A DNA stretch of 64,000 nt from contig NZ_QENY01000005.1 of the NCBI RefSeq assembly GCF_003096815.1, positions 62,001 through 126,000 of the forward strand, given 5' to 3'. Made by a program: the position numbers and the translations under genes. This DNA comes from Hallella colorans (GTDB lineage: Bacteria; Bacteroidota; Bacteroidia; Bacteroidales; Bacteroidaceae). The notes below the pieces were generated by a model. It was not told where the DNA came from and searched no databases. It saw only the letters and a program-made list of their open reading frames with translations. Of the stretch, positions 63,337 through 64,000 are shown piece by piece (the first letter of the stretch is position 1; each line of letters opens with the position of its first letter).

Positions 63337-64000
63337 TGTTCTTCGATTTTTAGATGATTGTTTTTCTGTTTTTTCGTTGTCCGTTGCAGGTACTCATTCA
63401 AGTCCTTGCAACCGTCATAGAGGGAGGAACGGTCGGCGACACGCGCCCCATACCGTTTGGCAAGAGCGTCAAGCGTCCGCCGTCCGGCTTCGTCACGGTC
63501 AAGGAAGCATCCGATGCGCCCGTAGCCGTCCAGCAATTCCGCCGCCTTCTCCACGTTGGCGACAGAGTTCAGAACAAGGCAGTCAGCGTTACCGGTTACG
63601 CCAAGCGTCACAGCGGAGAGAAAGTCCATGAAGCCCTCAAACACGAGGCACTCGTCAGCCGGGATTTCCTTCGTCCTTGCCAAAGACACATCTTTTGGCG
63701 GGATGCACCCCTTGAAAAATCGGCTTCGGACTTCATATCCACCTGCCATATTCAGGAAACCGACAGCAAAATACCGTTTTCCACGCACACTGTAGTTCAG
63801 ACGGCAACAGTGACGGGATGTGATGGCGATGGGTATGCCACGTTCCGCCAGATAGTCCGTCAACGGTGAGCGAAGTAACGGAGCGACCTCCACATCCTCA
63901 AAGACGGGTTCGGTCGGCTTCGGGAGATAGGCGGGCTTTTCCCATCCGGCAACCGTCATATTGGCGGCTTCCGCTATGAACTTCGCTTGCTTCATGAAGT
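63333..64000 (-). CDS. traP: TraP, DNA primase-like protein (5' end outside window)
   Basis: The 222 visible codons are the C-terminal part of TraP. There is an open frame to the window edge, where the preceding residues run into MKQAKFIAEAANMTVAGW, so the CHC2 zinc finger expected upstream is not seen. A TOPRIM core is visible: CLVFEGFMDFLSAVTLG (Glu), CLVLNSVANVEKAAELL, and the FLDRDEAGRR motif (Asp-x-Asp). This fits the TraP proteins of Bacteroides conjugative transposons, which probably prime complementary-strand synthesis after transfer. It shares a four-base overlap with traQ. Confidence 0.85.
   Translation of the reverse strand, partial: FMKQAKFIAEAANMTVAGWEKPAYLPKPTEPVFEDVEVAPLLRSPLTDYLAERGIPIAITSRHCCRLNYSVRGKRYFAVGFLNMAGGYEVRSRFFKGCIPPKDVSLARTKEIPADECLVFEGFMDFLSAVTLGVTGNADCLVLNSVANVEKAAELLDGYGRIGCFLDRDEAGRRTLDALAKRYGARVADRSSLYDGCKDLNEYLQRTTKKQKNNHLKIEEQ

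Larger units (their letters stand above)
55916..64000. mobile_element. end of a CTnDOT-type integrative conjugative element (continues past window)
   Basis: Everything from about 56.2 kb to the edge is typical of Bacteroides conjugative transposons. PcfK- and PcfJ-like proteins, a DUF3873 protein and several small ORFs are on the plus strand. Facing them on the minus strand are traP (primase-like), traQ (DUF3872) and a conjugation lysozyme, the downstream end of a tra operon. No integrase, mobilisation or tetracycline genes are inside the window. The left border is inferred at 55.9-56.2 kb from loss of chromosomal genes and the candidate core. An AT-rich OLD-like gene is a probable cargo insertion. 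Confidence 0.75.

Overview
The window is a piece of a Bacteroidota chromosome, most likely from the Prevotellaceae. Supporting signs are promoter -7 boxes of the form TAnnTTTG, a SprA gene next to ruvA, meso-diaminopimelate dehydrogenase, the DUF3822-rsmD pair, the parA-parB-DUF5683-LysM transglycosylase-rel block, and a Bacteroides-type (CTnDOT-like) conjugative transposon. The genus is an inference; no rRNA or tRNA gene is present to fix it.

Layout. 1-5.5 kb: 3' part of recA, then a leftward dxs-trkA-trkH operon (isoprenoid precursor synthesis and potassium uptake). 5.7-9.7 kb: an exported C1 peptidase overlapping an endonuclease/exonuclease/phosphatase-family protein, a small FMN-binding protein and a membrane metallophosphoesterase. 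10.4-23.3 kb: ddh, ruvA, the very large sprA (type IX secretion translocon), a PH-like membrane protein, a D,D-carboxypeptidase and an MscS channel. 23.4-28.6 kb: ComEC-like protein, PIF1-like helicase, small lipoprotein. 28.6-33.8 kb: serine dehydratase and an etfB-etfA-acyl-CoA dehydrogenase operon. 34-45 kb: dnaG, a TPR-like protein, cardiolipin synthase, rsmD/DUF3822 operon, RecD-like helicase, SprT-like protein and a second metallophosphoesterase. 45.4-55.8 kb: alaS, a MerR regulator and the leftward parA-parB-DUF5683-transglycosylase-rel operon. About 55.9 kb to the window end: one end of an integrative conjugative element with pcfK/pcfJ and small accessory genes facing an opposite-strand traP-traQ-lysozyme operon. 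An AT-rich OLD-like ATPase/TOPRIM nuclease gene, a probable anti-phage cargo gene, sits between the two blocks.

The most striking unexplained signal is a family of four intergenic elements (near 10.0, 25.3, 36.3 and 48.9 kb). They have modest sequence identity but almost invariant geometry: a TTGAAAA box, 11 bp to TGACAAAA, 23 bp to a 39-40 bp interrupted palindrome (GCGTATTTGC ... GCAAATACGC), an 88-90 bp spacer, then five tandem 22-bp quasi-palindromic units with core CGATTAGGNCTTAATGG. Each spans 272-273 bp, carries no ORF, and the copies lie 11-15 kb apart. The fixed, helically phased layout suggests a binding platform for a chromosome-organising or regulatory protein rather than a recently moved transposon. 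A second structure worth attention is an A-B-A'-B' pairing (pseudoknot or switch) in the conjugative element at 60305-60351.
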